Made by a program: the position numbers and the translations under genes
The notes under the pieces: model-generated
What the model saw: the letters and a program-made list of their open reading frames with translations, nothing else
Database searches by the model: none
Told to the model about the DNA's origin: nothing
NCBI GenBank assembly: GCA_047967505.1
Contig: CM106538.1
Length of the DNA stretch: 64,000 bases
Source of the DNA: Dipteris shenzhenensis
Taxonomy: Eukaryota > Polypodiophyta > Polypodiopsida > Gleicheniales
Direction: 5' to 3' (one strand)
In this document: one piece after another, positions 1 through 11,206 of the stretch
How positions within the stretch are numbered: the stretch's first letter is position 1
Layout: every line of letters starts with the position of its first letter

Positions 1-294
1 GTGCTCTAGTGGTTGACCCAAGTCAAACATACGGACCACCATTAGTCAATTGTGCCAAACATTCTTGCAAGGTTGGCAATGCCACAAGTCACCAACTGAG
101 CTAATTACTTTTGCATGCAGATGAGGGAAGACCTGAAGATGCACAGTGAGGTCCTAGGCAATCCAATGCTGTATATGCGTGTGCTTTACCACATGTTTGT
201 CGGGGCAATAGTCGCCTATTGGATATGGGCTGGTTGACAAAGCAACCAAAGGACCTGTTCTAGAAGAAGAAGAGTAGACATGGGCTAATCCCAA
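1..294. other. No gene seen
   Basis: I see no open frame, RNA gene or repeat that I can support here. The composition resembles the decayed coding tract that follows, so this may be its upstream part. Confidence 0.4.
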
Positions 295-1150
295 ATGACT
301 AAGAAGAGCTCCAAGCCCCACCCCCTCCAGCTGTCCCGCTCAGCACAACCACTTGATAGCCAATTGCGTGAACAAGACAAAGAACGTCAACTGCAAGAAT
401 TCTTGAGGAGACGACGATCCCTTGAGGCCTCCGCTCGACACCCTAAAGGCAAGGCCACCATTTTGGACCCATTGCTGTGGAGGAGTTTCATGGAGACGAC
501 AATGTAAATATTGGTCTCCATCCCATGGCAACAAGCATTCCTCCCACCCCATCTGCTCCCCAGACAATAGCCCCTACCCTTGTGCAACCCGAAGAGCCCA
601 CTTCATTCATCACAGGCTCTTCCTCTTCTCCTTAGGCTAGGCTCACAGAAGCCCTGTAATTTTGCTGCGCACCATAGTACCAAACCCCTGGAGGCTACAA
701 TACCATGTTGGCCCAACAACTCTCACAGGCGGACCACATGGAGCTCCAACTACTGGATGCAATGGCCCGGCTCCCTTAGGTTGTGAGAATGATTTTGCGG
801 AGGCAAGAGCAAGCATCCCACTCTGTCTCCTCCAAGCACAACTCGATGTGCGTGATAGCCACACCCGCATGGTCATTGCACAAGCTACCCACCAGCAAAC
901 CACGCTCAACATAGTAGAGGAGTATTGAGCAAGCGTCGAAGAGGTGGAAGTTATGGTCACAAAGCTCAAGGATGAGCTCTCTGCTAGTGAATCCCTAGTT
1001 CAAACCATGATGGGCTAGTTGGACAAGGTGGAATCCAACCTTCGTACCGCAGAAGAACGAAGGGCATAAGCCGAGGACCAGAAGGCTAGGCTTAGGGAGG
1101 GATACAAACCAACAGATCCAAATTCTTTAGGATCTCCTTACATAGGAGGA
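295..1150 (+). pseudogene. Decayed coding tract, Gln-rich then coiled coil
   Basis: A plausible protein reads across three frames. At 295-505 a 70-codon stretch is rich in Arg, Gln and Leu. From about 500 a second frame continues with Pro/Thr-rich then Gln/Leu/Met-rich sequence, broken at 633 (TAG), 657 (TAA), 675 (TAG) and 777 (TAG). From about 842 a third frame gives a heptad-like coiled coil (VEVMVTKLKDELSASESLV) with stops at 926 (TGA), 1016 (TAG) and 1067 (TAA). Most of these stops fit C-to-T change in Gln or Arg codons. I do not recognise the family; a gag-like protein of an old transposable element is a guess. Confidence 0.35.
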
Positions 1151-1955
1151 CCCTCACCGTTGCCATACAAACTAAGAATGAGAGCCACCGAGAGGAATCT
1201 ACATTCTCTCTACATTGGACAACAGAGAACAACAGGAGTTCTTGATGTACAGGGAGGTCTCCGCACAACTCGCCACCTACACCCTCGTCCCATGTACCAT
1301 CCCCAAAACACTTCAAAAGCACTTTGACACACTCTGTGCACAAAACCTCATTTTTCACTAAGACCTCACCTCCCCTCTCTTGCCTAACACCCTCCAAACC
1401 ATCTTGCATTGCAACCCCAACCTTTATCTTGCCAGTCTATCCCTCCAATCTTTAAATCCAAGCCACCCACCTCCTCAACTTCTAGGCGTGGTGTCGCGTA
1501 ATCACTGAGTCCACCAATTATCCACATGATGATGAGCTAAACCTGACAAACTTAGCCCATGGGTCTATACTCCCGACAGCCTCCAACAACTGGATGCAGA
1601 CCTATGGTCGGGGGCTTTCGCAATCCAAATGCAAGGACACCTAGTTGCATATCACTCCATAGCCTACCATCCCCTCAATATCATCATTTTGTACAATCTG
1701 GTGCTACAAGCTCTCTAGGACTCACTCGAGTCCTTGGTCAACAATTTTGACACAATTCATGGAGCCTACCCCGAGGATGTTATCGAGGAGGAGGGACAGA
1801 ATCCAATCATCATCTTCAAGTCTATCACCCCTCGCAGAAATACTGTAGCCACCCCCTAAAAATCCCGCCCAACCCCCCCAACAACCTGCCAATATTGTCC
1901 GCCTCCCCTTCCCTGCACCAACCTCCCCAAATACTCCTCTAACGCCTCCAACACT
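1151..1955. other. C-rich tract without clear gene
   Basis: Rich in CCTCC/CCACC runs on the + strand, which leaves long open frames on the minus strand by composition alone. It may be the decayed linker between the coding tracts on either side. Nothing recognisable was found. Confidence 0.35.
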
Positions 1956-2870
1956 AGCACCACACAGCATGAGACCTCTCTGTCCATTTCCTCCAACACT
2001 CCAGTCGACATCTCGGATGAGGTTCTCCATACATTATTGAAGCCGACCCATTTTGTACATACACCCATCGGCCCTATGTCCGCGGGGAATGCAGAGGAGG
2101 AGCCTATGCCAAATATCGACGATGATGTCCCTCTAGCATCCCCCTCCTCCCCGCCTAAAGATATCCAATGGCCCAACTTGCAATCCTTCCAGGACTTTTT
2201 GGACACCGCCCTAATGCATACTGGAAGGCCCACCTTGAAGGCTCTTGCCTCCATCTCTACGAAATAATGGAAGTTTGCCCCCTCACTCAGTTTATTACCT
2301 AATCCTTCAATGACTGGAGTTGAACCCACCCGAAGCACACACGCGACGGTTACCACTTAGCCCTTGATGCACCTGTTCCCCTCACCGACTTGAACGCCGG
2401 CCTTCAACCCCATTGGCGCATCCCCTTTTTGAAAAAGGAGCAATTTTGGAGCTACTATCAGTGCACACCTCAAGCGACAAATCCATCCCCTCTACATGCC
2501 CATGGAAAGAAGATGGACCAAGGCCCACTTCCAAGAGCTCAAACAAAAGGATCCTAATATTCTCTACAACTTCCCGAAATATAACTTCCCTAAGGAAATG
2601 ACTCAAGAGGGATTTTGCTTTCACCTCCAGGCATTCAATGATACCTATGGCTCTGTTCCTGACCCTGTGGTGGTTGTAGCGGTCCACTTCAACCGCGTCA
2701 TCCTTTTGCTCCTCCGCAGTCTTCCCACCCACAGTTGGCCCATCGATAATAGACTACATAATGTGACCAACCAGATTGTCTTGAACCTCACACCAGTCCC
2801 TCCCAATTCTAGGACTTACGCCTCTACCTCTGGGTACACAACCTCCATGGCCATCACATTCGAACCTTAG
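1956..2870 (+). pseudogene. Decayed coding tract, unknown family
   Basis: One frame gives Pro/Asp-rich sequence from about 1,990 to the stop near 2,267. A shifted frame between about 2,335 and 2,480 reads naturally (WRIPFLKKEQFWSYYQ). The first frame resumes at about 2,496 with WTKAHFQELKQKDPNILYNF and runs to 2,870. Two compensating frame changes plus several stops indicate a broken gene. Natural amino-acid usage and continuity suggest former coding sequence, but no domain is recognised. It lies in the same orientation as the tracts before and after it and could be part of the same old element. Confidence 0.35.
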
Positions 2871-2970
2871 AGGACAATGGACATGCCTGCCAACCACTTC
2901 TGGAAGTTTCGCTCTTATCTCACGTGGATCACCCCTTGCCAATTGGACTGCTACGCAGTCCCTTAGACAT

Positions 2971-3186
2971 GTGCTCTCCACTCACCTACTCCATTGCGGG
3001 GCTGAGCTCAGCAACAACAGGAAGGGGTCCATGTTAATAGCCACAGCCATGGAGCACGATGTTGGATTTGGCCCTATGGGTTTTGAGCCACAAATGGCCC
3101 CACATCAATCTGGTCCTATCGGTTTTGAGCCGCAAATGGCTCAACATTTATCTAGTCCTATGGGTTTGGAGCCCCAAATGGCTTAG
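2971..3186 (+). CDS. Short ORF ending in three 14-residue repeats
   Basis: A 71-codon frame whose second half is almost entirely a 14-residue repeat beginning GPMGFEPQMA. The repeat reflects a 42-bp tandem DNA repeat. The frame has no recognised domain and lies in a decayed region, so it is more likely a remnant, or a chance frame over a minisatellite, than an active gene. Confidence 0.2.
   Translation: MLSTHLLHCGAELSNNRKGSMLIATAMEHDVGFGPMGFEPQMAPHQSGPIGFEPQMAQHLSSPMGLEPQMA
3070..3183 (+). repeat. 42-bp tandem repeat, 2.7 copies
   Basis: Copies lie at 3,070-3,111, 3,112-3,153 and 3,154-3,183 (30 bp). The period is a multiple of three, so all copies stay in one frame. Differences between copies are scattered substitutions with no length change. 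Confidence 0.85.
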
Positions 3187-3189
3187 GAC

Positions 3190-3960
3190 AGAGGTAGGTG
3201 CCGGGATCATCCAAATTGGCCAGGATAACACAAGAGCCATTTCTATCCCGTATATGGATAACAAAAGAGCCATTTGAAGACAAGAGGAGGTTGAGAGAAT
3301 GCCTTGGCGCCATATGGGCCCAAGTGGTTGTAACAAAAGAGAGACGAGAGAGAGAGTGGTACAAGGAAAGGGTTGGCCCTCCTTTCAAAAGGTGACTTGT
3401 AGAAAAGGCCAAATGGTTGACTTTGGTCTTCATTGTTGTATGCACAAGTTTGAAATACAAGCTCCCTCTTCTCTTCCAAGACTGTCTTTGGGTGTTCTCT
3501 TGTCTCCCTTGTAGTGTCTTTGTGTTTGCCACTCCCTTGGGCCCTTCATTCTTCCCCTCTCCTCTCCCTCTCACTCTATTCCCCCATCTCCCCTTCTCCC
3601 TCTCTTCTCTCTTCTCCCCCTTCCCTCTTTCTCTCATGGAAACACATTGCAACAATCGGGGAGCCACTTGGGTGGCATTACTCTCACAAGGAGTAGCCTG
3701 GGAAGTGGAGGCTATGATCGGCATTTCTTTAAGATTTCCATGACACGTGAGACATGGTTGAGACTACACAGGAGGAGATTCTAGAGTCCTACAATGAAGA
3801 AGACCACACCATCATGTGCACATTTGGCTGTTCATAGCTCTATTGGGGGAAGTTTTCTAGTTGAAGCCTTTGGTAGCACCAGGTCCGTTGGTAGTAAATG
3901 AATGCTATGATAAGTATTTTGAGACAAACAACTCCTCCTCCTAGAGTTACCTGATCAATA
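3190..3960. other. Pyrimidine-rich tract, no gene supported
   Basis: Between about 3,530 and 3,640 the + strand is almost pure C/T (CTCTCCCTCTCACTC-like). This creates Arg/Glu-rich open frames on the minus strand and Leu/Pro/Ser-rich ones on the plus strand. A short direct repeat of AAGAGCCATTT occurs at about 3,231 and 3,264. Nothing else is recognisable. Confidence 0.5.
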
Positions 3961-4060
3961 AGGCCCCAGATGAAGGTTTCCAAGTAATTTGCCAATTTAT
4001 GTCAAAATTTATTGTTTAAAGGAAAGTGTTGATCATGTGCCCCGACAATACATTGCGTGA

Positions 4061-4651
4061 ATCATCACGGCTTTGCAAGATGATCAGGAGCTAGAGTGGC
4101 TATCTACCTTTGATAGAGCTTTTGAAACACAGCTCAAGGCTGTTGGGAGGGTCCAAGCACACTGTAAACTTATGCCTCGCTTGAGAATCCTTCACTAGCA
4201 GCTCACTTCAAGTGAATTACAGTGTCCTAATGCCATTCCCACATCTGGTGGAGCACTGTCATCTTGCGCGAACAATGTTGAGCAAGGCAATGAGGAACAA
4301 ACTGAAGGTAGCAAATAGGTGTTTGAGGAACATAGTGAGTAGGAGCAAGAGAAGGCCCAGAGTGGCAATAACGAGGATGGAGACTTCTCCTCTCAAGTTA
4401 AAATTTCTAAGTCAGAAGCCAAGAGTTGTCGGGAGGCCGATAAGTCAGTTTTCGAGCAAAAGGTGTAGGAGCCCTCCAATGAGCCCCAATAGGAGGAATA
4501 GGGAGTAGGCTCATAGCCAGAGTTGAAGACAAATGAAGTGATCACTACAATCTCAGCTAGCTCGATTGCAGTACCCGTGTCTCTTGATCTCTATATAGGA
4601 AATTCTCTAGATAGGTTGACTAAGAAATGTTCCATTTTCTCTAGTTTATAA
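4061..4651 (+). pseudogene. Decayed acidic ORF with seven in-frame TAG codons
   Basis: A single frame reads from about 4,061 to a TAA at 4,649-4,651 with no frameshift but seven internal stops, all TAG (4196, 4316, 4340, 4466, 4490, 4499, 4514). A TGA lies just upstream at 4,058. The product would be acidic and rich in Glu, Gln and Ser, and every TAG sits where Gln fits its neighbours. This fits CAG-to-TAG decay of one real coding exon. The family is unknown. It has the same orientation as the decayed tracts at 295-2,870 and may be the 3' part of the same element. Confidence 0.45.
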
Positions 4652-5395
4652 CTTTCTAGTTGTGTTTATGTTTAACTAGTAAATGATATAAAGAGTGCTC
4701 TTTTTTTACTATATAGAGCATGGGGAGTTTACTACGTAAAAATCCATAAAATAGGTTAGAGTAAGTACACATTTAAATACCCTTATATTTAAAATTTTAC
4801 TTCTTTTGCGTAATAGTTTATCCCTCTTTGTACTTATACACCGGACATATCATCAATACATTAGATAACTATTTTTGGAACCCTCGCCTAACTGTAACTG
4901 GCTTGTAAGTCTCCCGAATTTAAAAATCCTCTCCCATGAACGACCCTACTTCCAGTAAGAGTCACCGTACATACCATGGTTATACGAGTTAACTATTTTT
5001 GGAACCCTCTCCTAACTGTAAATGGCTTGTAAGTCCCCACTTCCTTACATATTTATAGAGTGATCGATCGCCCGGGGATATACAGAATGGTCAAACGTTC
5101 CTTGTGCGCGTGGGTAGTGAATACTTTTGTCCATGTGCAGCTCTGCTCATCTATGATATTCTACTACATTCCAAAAATGATCAAGCCATAATTAGACATC
5201 ATCCTCTTGGAGCACGTGCGAATGGCTTTGGACGGACTGCTAGATTTGCGACATCCAAATCAGATTGGACTAATTCTCATTAGAGCAGGGGCGGCCAAGA
5301 TTTTAGGAGTGATTTGAGGAGTGTAGCTCTCATTCTGTTGATCGGGATCAACTTCCACGGCATCTCCACCTGGTACATTTGCCAGATTACAACAG
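4652..5395. other. AT-rich spacer holding a direct repeat
   Basis: No gene is seen. The stretch carries the 123-bp-spaced direct repeat annotated separately. Its right end approaches the 3' end of the methylesterase relic. Confidence 0.4.
4867..5034 (+). repeat. Direct repeat of ~45 bp, 123 bp apart
   Basis: The sequence beginning AACTATTTTTGGAACCCT at 4,867-4,911 recurs at 4,990-5,034 with only a few substitutions. The copies are separated by unrelated AT-rich DNA. Origin unknown. Confidence 0.75.
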
Positions 5396-5399
5396 CTTA

Positions 5400-6423
5400 G
5401 CTATAGCAATGTCTTTGACGCTATGGACAACAAGTATTTTACAAGAGACTTGCGCTGCTAGAAGAACGCTTTTCTTAATTTTGAACACTTCCTGTGGGGG
5501 ATTTCGCTCAATTATACTCTTCTGAACATTTGGTGGAAGTTGCGTGATCCAATTGAGTCCTGACGTAGAAACGTGGAATCATCACTTGAAATCGGGCTGC
5601 AGGGTTCAATAACGTATATGCAAGATTTGCATCCTTTAATTTGTTGACCTATGCGGAGATTGTTTGCAAACAGTCTGCGAGACTTTCAACTGCAGATGCT
5701 TTCAGCAATATAATTTATTCGTCATACCTCAGGTGGGGCTTTCGTTATACAAGATTGCTTTAGCCTGCGTGAGATTAAGGACACAGCAGTCGGGATCCGT
5801 CGGCAGAATTCGAAATTAGAGCACCGCTTTTGATTGATAGAGCGATAACCAGACGACGCGTCTGTGAGAAGGCATTGACGTATCTGACCTGCTCAATGGG
5901 AACTCGGAGACCTGATTACATACCTGGGCAAGCCGTGTTGGAACGTACTATTCGCCGTCTATTGGCATAAAGGCAGCCAGGAAAACGGCCTTGGAAATCT
6001 TATCCGGAAAACGTTCCATGGCAGTACAGTCGGATAACTGCAATCGACAGATGAGAAGCAAACCGTATCGGCAGAAACATTGTTAGACAGGAATTGAGTA
6101 AATGGCTGTACATACTGAGCGACGTATCCGGCACTACTTTGCTGATACCATTGGAGGCGAGGTTAATGGAAGTGACGGAATGGCCAGCCACTTGGAGAAG
6201 GGTGATGACGCGGTTATAAAAGCACCAAGCTCCATGGCCGAGACCATGGATGAGGACGAAGTGGTGACTTGGGGCCGGCAACTGTGGCTGAAGTGATTAA
6301 GTGGAGGAGCAGAGCGAAGAAGCAGAGGGTGGAGACGAAGAGAGAGTTGTCTGTGGGCAGGCACATCAAGCTTCTCATGAATTTATACACAAACCGAGCT
6401 GCAACGGAAGAAAATCCCGCCAC
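5400..6423 (-). pseudogene. Methylesterase / SABP2-like alpha/beta-hydrolase pseudogene
   Basis: Reading from high to low coordinates, a hydrophobic signal-like N-terminus (from 6,423) shifts frame near 6,290 into [20 protein letters not shown], the oxyanion-hole start of the plant methylesterase/hydroxynitrile-lyase family. It continues through [14 protein letters not shown] to about 6,090. Another frame then gives [20 protein letters not shown] (about 5,970-6,030). A possible GTATGT donor follows near 5,920. A C-terminal piece with IERNPPQEVFKIK lies near 5,460-5,510. The nucleophile motif GHSxGG expected before AMERFPDK is replaced by sequence that cannot encode it in any frame I tried. 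Several frameshifts and stops also occur, so I call it a pseudogene. In this family active members cleave methyl esters of salicylate, jasmonate or IAA. Confidence 0.8.
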
Positions 6424-6822
6424 TGAATCCTCATCCCTTGTCTCCTGAGCTTCTTTTGTAACCGCTTAACGTTCCGTCGCTTGCGTGATGTCCGTTACGA
6501 AATCATGGAGACGTCATGCCAATCGTTTCCTTGCATCCGGATCGGGGTGTCTCAGCAAAGTCGTGAAATAGATAATCAGTGATGTAAATTTAAAGGATCT
6601 TTGCTGAACCTAGGACTCACCTTGTGAGAGGAGGCATCATCGCTCGTCAAGATGTAGAGTCTTGAAGCAAGCAAACAACATTTCCACTTCTGCTTGCACG
6701 ATTGTCTCGTGGCTAATTTTGCCCTGCAAGGATCCATATTGTCCATGTGGTTTCGTTTCCCTAAATGACTCCCGAGTGGTTTAGGTTTTATTGCGCATGA
6801 TTAGGTCTTGAGTCTTTGGATC
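6424..6822. other. Spacer upstream of the LTR element
   Basis: No gene is seen. It lies between the methylesterase relic, whose 5' end is at its left edge, and the 5' LTR of the gypsy element. It could hold the relic's former promoter, but no convincing TATA element was identified. Confidence 0.4.
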
Positions 6823-6826
6823 CAAC

Positions 6827-6997
6827 TGAATTGAGCTTAACGGGAGTCTTGGGATGCACTCCACAGATCTTAATGTAATTGGCCTCACCTGTAATAAGGC
6901 GCCGAAGTGAACAAGTAAAGGGAGCTCTCTTTGGATGGTATTCAGCTTTCTTGCCCTCCCTGTTCTTGTCTGTTGTACGAGCTCCATAATCTAGTCG
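6827..6997 (+). repeat. 5' LTR of gypsy element
   Basis: Matches 11,207-11,377 at a constant offset of 4,380 with about nine substitutions. Starts TGAATTGAGC and ends CTAGTCG, the other copy ending CTAGTCA. The shared block also includes CAAC just before it at both ends, so the true edge may be 4 bp earlier. Confidence 0.88.
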
Positions 6998-7008
6998 CTT
7001 CGTCTTTT

Positions 7009-7025
7009 TGGTGGAGACGCCGGGT
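7009..7025 (+). other. Candidate primer binding site
   Basis: TGGTGGAGACGCCGGGT lies 11 bp after the LTR. Its reverse complement ends in CCA and looks like a tRNA 3' end (ACCCGGCGTCTCCACCA). It is not the initiator-Met site (TGGTATCAGAGCC) seen at two other elements in this window. Which tRNA it matches cannot be decided by eye. Confidence 0.5.
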
Positions 7026-7027
7026 GA

Positions 7028-7986
7028 ATGGAGTTCGAACCTCAGAGTTTTGATTCACAATCCCAAGAGCGACAATCTCCAGCATGCCATGTTCAATCGG
7101 ATATTTTGACGACACTTCTGACGGAATTGATCCAATCAAATGTTCAGGTAGCCAATCTCACTGCTCATTTGACGAACGCCAAGGCGTATAATGTAGGGCG
7201 TGACTCCAAAGTACGTCCAAAGCCCTAGACAGGCTCCTGCGAAGATGACATTTATATTTGGCTAGATCACTTTTCAAACCGGGCAGATTATCATCGTTGG
7301 AACGACACGCAGAAGGTTGAGGAGATTAAGCGTTCCTTTCAAGGACTAGCTACCGCCTAGTATCATCAGCTTGATGAGAATGTCAAGCATTCTTGGCCGC
7401 ATTTGCAACACGCGCTCACTACTGCTTTTGGCAATACAGACACAGTTAAGGACGCTTTAACTCAGTTTCAAGAACTCAACCAGCGCTCTGATTCGGTGTC
7501 TCAATTTGGGGTAAAGCTTAGCTTACACATCTCCTTCTCCGTGTTGACCCAAACATGATCGAAGATTTGAAGTTATTCTTCCTCTGGCCTCGTCTCCGTC
7601 CAGAAATCTCCTCCAGAACTCAAGACCAGGGGCCAAAAACTCTCAATGAGGCACTCTTGATAGCACAGCGAATTGAAACAAGCCAACTGTTAAACCTCCT
7701 GCTCTGCCACCCTTGCTTCCTGTTCCAATTTATTCAAGTGGTCCAACACCCATGGACGTTGATCACACAGAGTGCCCAAATGGGTCAGAAGTCTGCATTT
7801 CGACCTCGTAATCTAGGTGATCGCAGGATTCCAGACCGAGATAGTGATGGCCGTCCACGTTGCTTCCATTGCAACAGATATGGGCATGTTAAGAAGTACT
7901 GTCGTCTCTTGCGTGCGACACAGAGTTCCCAATCTATCAACACTGTGGCATCCATGGTGTCGGGAAAAGATCAACTGGAGCCCTAA
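7028..7986 (+). pseudogene. gag of gypsy element
   Basis: Capsid-like sequence (LIQSNVQVANLTAHL, then a helical region around 7,290-7,500) leads to one CCHC zinc knuckle, CFHCNRYGHVKKYC, at 7,861-7,902. Two in-frame TAG codons near 7,226 and 7,358 and a frameshift near 7,550 break it. Gag would package element RNA in virus-like particles. A sister fragment of the same gag lies on the minus strand at 20,520-20,930. Confidence 0.85.
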
Positions 7987-7994
7987 GGGAGGCT

Positions 7995-9300
7995 TTGTCT
8001 CCAGAAAATACTGTGCCTCCCCCTATTGCTTTTGTGGTCGAAGCCCTTTGTCGCTCAAAGTCCATTTTTGTTCTTGTAGATTCCGAAAGCTCTATAACGA
8101 CATCATTCTTACCTTTTGTTCAAGACCAAAACATCCCAGTCTATTCATTGCCGCCCAACAACGTCACCTTTGGGGATAACAAGACAACTGTCAGCTCATC
8201 TACAGGAGCTAATCTTGAGATAGAACTCTCTGGATCAAAGTTTCTGGTACAAACAACAATTCTGCCGCAACAGATATTTCCAGTCACGCTGGGATGCGAC
8301 TGGTTAACTCAAAATCAAGCTACCATAGATTTCAAGCGAAAGTGCTTACATCTGCCGAATACTGCTGCCATTCCTTGGGTTTATTCCCGAATTCTCTCTT
8401 CTCAGGTATCTTCGTCCATAATTCATAATGATCTCCGTTATCAAGCTCAAGTAAAACAATTGCTGTTACATTTCCCTCACATATTTGCTAGAGAAACCCC
8501 AACTATAACGACAGTAAAAATTTGTCATGAGATTCCTACACTTGATTCTCGACCTATCTCAGTACCACAACGCCGACGATCTGTTCGGGAGATCCAAGTT
8601 TTAAGAGATCATGTTGAGGCAATGCTTTGTGACAATATCATTAGTCACTCCAACAGTCCATGGACGTGTGAACCGCATTTGGTAAAAAAAGGAGACGGTC
8701 AATACCGTTTTTGTGTTGATTTCAGGCCTCTCAACAATGTCACTGTTCGTGATGAATACCCACTCCCGAGGCTGGATGACATTTTAGATTCTCTCGCAAA
8801 TTCGAAGTTTTTCACCACACTAGATCTGAAATCTGGATTATGGCAGATACCTCTTCGCCCATAAGATCGACCAAAGACTGCATTCAGAACTCCTTTCGGC
8901 TTATATCAATTTAATGTAATGCCGTTTGGGTTAAAAAATGCTCCTGGGTCATTTCAAAGGCTAATGAATTTTGTGCTACATGATTTAATTGTACAAGGGA
9001 GCGTATTAGTATATCTTGATGATGTACTGATACATACACCAACATGGGAAGAGCACAAGAATGTCCTTGATACCATTCTGCGACTGTTACATAAATTTAA
9101 CCTCAGATTGAATGCAGCAAAGTGCAAATGGGCTCAAGCAAGCCTCAAATATATGGGCTTCATTATCTCAGGAGAAGGGGTTCGACCTGATCCTGATAAA
9201 GTACATGCACTTCATCGTTTATCCATACCCCAATCAATTAAGCAGCTCCAACGATTTCTGGGCATGGCAACATTCAGTTCAAGATTTATGCCGGAGTTGC
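7995..9300 (+). pseudogene. Protease and reverse transcriptase of gypsy element
   Basis: A retropepsin-like segment comes first. Its D-S/T-G active site reads VLVDSESS, so the Gly is lost. GCDWL follows. The RT begins around 8,530 (EIPTLDSRPISVP), contains FCVDFRPLNN and TLDLKSGLWQ, and has the catalytic YLDDVL near 9,011-9,028. A TAA at 8,862 interrupts the frame between two conserved RT blocks. The frame shifts near 9,290 after the RT thumb (LQRFLGMATFSSRF). The RT copies element RNA into DNA; this copy cannot. Confidence 0.93.
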
Positions 9301-9850
9301 TATTCTGTCTGTACCCCTTCGACGATTGCTACTCAAAGGCAACAAATTTATTTGGTCACCAACTTGTCAAAAAGCATTTGATCAAGTCAAGGAAGTGCTA
9401 AAGAAAGATGCCCTCCTGCGACATCCGAATTTACAAAAATCGTTTCTCATTAGAACCGATGCATCTACAAACGGTTTGAGAGCAGTTCTTCTACAACAAG
9501 ATGATCACAATGACTGGCGCCCAATCATGTATGTTAGTCGATCTTTGTCACCTCCAGAATCTAGGTATGCTGCCACCGAATTGGAATCTCTTGCTGTGGT
9601 TTGGGCGATTTCAAAATTTCATGTATATGTTTATGGAACTGTGTTTGAGGTGCAAACAGATCATGCAGCGCTAACAAGCCTCTTGAATAGAAGAAGCCTC
9701 CAAGGACGTTTGGCCAGATGGGTTCTTCTTATGCAAGACTACACATTTAAAATTTCTTATCGGCCTGGCAAAGACAATCAAGTAGCCGATGCTCTTTCCC
9801 GTTCCTATGTCATGGCAGCTCAACACTACCTATACCTCAAGATCACCCCC
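9301..9850 (+). pseudogene. RNase H of gypsy element
   Basis: A frame shifted against the RT carries FLIRTDASTNGLRAVLLQQ and YAATELESLAVVWAI, the catalytic Asp and Glu blocks. QTDHAALTSLL, ARWVLLMQDYTFKISYRPGK and VADALSR follow. This is the Ty3-type RNase H with the connection to integrase. A frameshift near 9,840 separates it from the integrase linker. Confidence 0.9.
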
Positions 9851-9852
9851 CT

Positions 9853-11167
9853 TTGCCTTCAATTCAAGACATCAAAGCAGCTCAAGATTGTGATCCACAG
9901 ATACAGCAATTAAGTCGAATGCAATCATCAGCAGCACCCCAACAGCTTCGACTTATTGATGGTCTGTTGTACTTTCATCGCCCTCCATTTCAACCTAGAC
10001 TTTTCATCCCAACCAATTATAGGCAGTACTATTTATATGCATTCCATGATGGAATGTTTGGTGGAAAATTTGGGATTTCTGAAAGTTCTGACAAAATTAC
10101 AGGCACGGTTCTATTGGCCAAAGATGAGATTTTCTTTACATCAGTATCTCAAGTCATGTCCTATTTGCCAAGCATCCAAGAGTCCTAATACTAAGCCAGC
10201 AGGGAGTATGCAATCTGTCACTGTTTCACGCCCTTTTGAACTGGTGGCTTATGATCTAATAGGACCATTTCCAACCTCAACAAATGGATTTCGGTATGTC
10301 ATTGTTTTGACAGATTACCTCACTAGATGGGGGATTGCACAACCACTCAAGACTGCTTCTGCTGCGGAAGTGGCTGAATTTCTTCTCCAGTACCTCATAC
10401 TGCCGCATGGATGCCCAGAAAACATCCTTTCTGATCACGGAAGTAATTTCAAATCTGAAGTTATGAAGGTGGTTACTGACAGACTAAATATGAAGCAGCA
10501 GTTTACAAGTCCGCATCATCCTGATGGCAATGCATTGACAGAGAGATTAAATCGGACAATAAAGTTGATGTTGGCAATGTATATTGACCCGCAACACTCT
10601 AACTGGGACATTTCGCTCCCATATGTAATGGCAGCCTACAACACAGCAATTCAGGATTCTACTCGCATCAGTCCGTTCGAGGCACTTTTTGGGCGTCCAC
10701 TTGTTTTCCCTCCTGAAGTGGGCACCATCTCAGTGGATCAAATCAAGCACAAAGACGCTCTTCAATGGTCTAACTATTTAGTCGAAGCTCTTACTTTTGT
10801 GAGACAAAATGTTGCAGACCATCTTCGCAAAGCACAAAGCCGCCAAAAGAGACTATATGATCTTTGACATCGGCCAGCCACATATTCAGTGGGGGATTTG
10901 GTTTTGGTTCATTATCCAACCAGAAAAAAAGGCCTGACCGAAAAATTCCTTGCAAAGTGGATCGGACCATATCAGGTACTTTGCTCAGTTGGACGGAATA
11001 CCTATTCACTTCAGCGACACACAAATGGCCAGAAAAGGACGCAGACTACAGCTCATATAGCCCGCATTAAGCCTTTTTACTCTCGGCCTACTTTCTTTTC
11101 AGGGGAGAGTAGACATAATGACCAAGGAACCACGTCAGCCGACCTCCCATCCACGTTGTCTGACTAG
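9853..11167 (+). pseudogene. Integrase of gypsy element
   Basis: The N-terminal zinc domain has one changed His (HDGMFGGKFG where a second His is expected) but keeps CPICQASK, with a frameshift near 10,095 between them. The DDE core is intact by eye: YDLIGPF (about 10,245), LSDHGSNF (about 10,428) and TERLNR (about 10,537). A TGA at 10,865 precedes the C-terminal domain, which has the GPY motif (WIGPYQVL) near 10,960. No chromodomain is seen after it. Confidence 0.9.
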
Positions 11168-11206
11168 TCAGCAACTACACCTGCCTAGCCGCCATGTAAG
11201 CACAAC

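Noticed and set aside
3158-3743. 188-codon minus-strand frame and 108-codon plus-strand frame
   Set aside because: Both depend on the C/T-rich stretch at 3,530-3,640 and show no recognisable domain.
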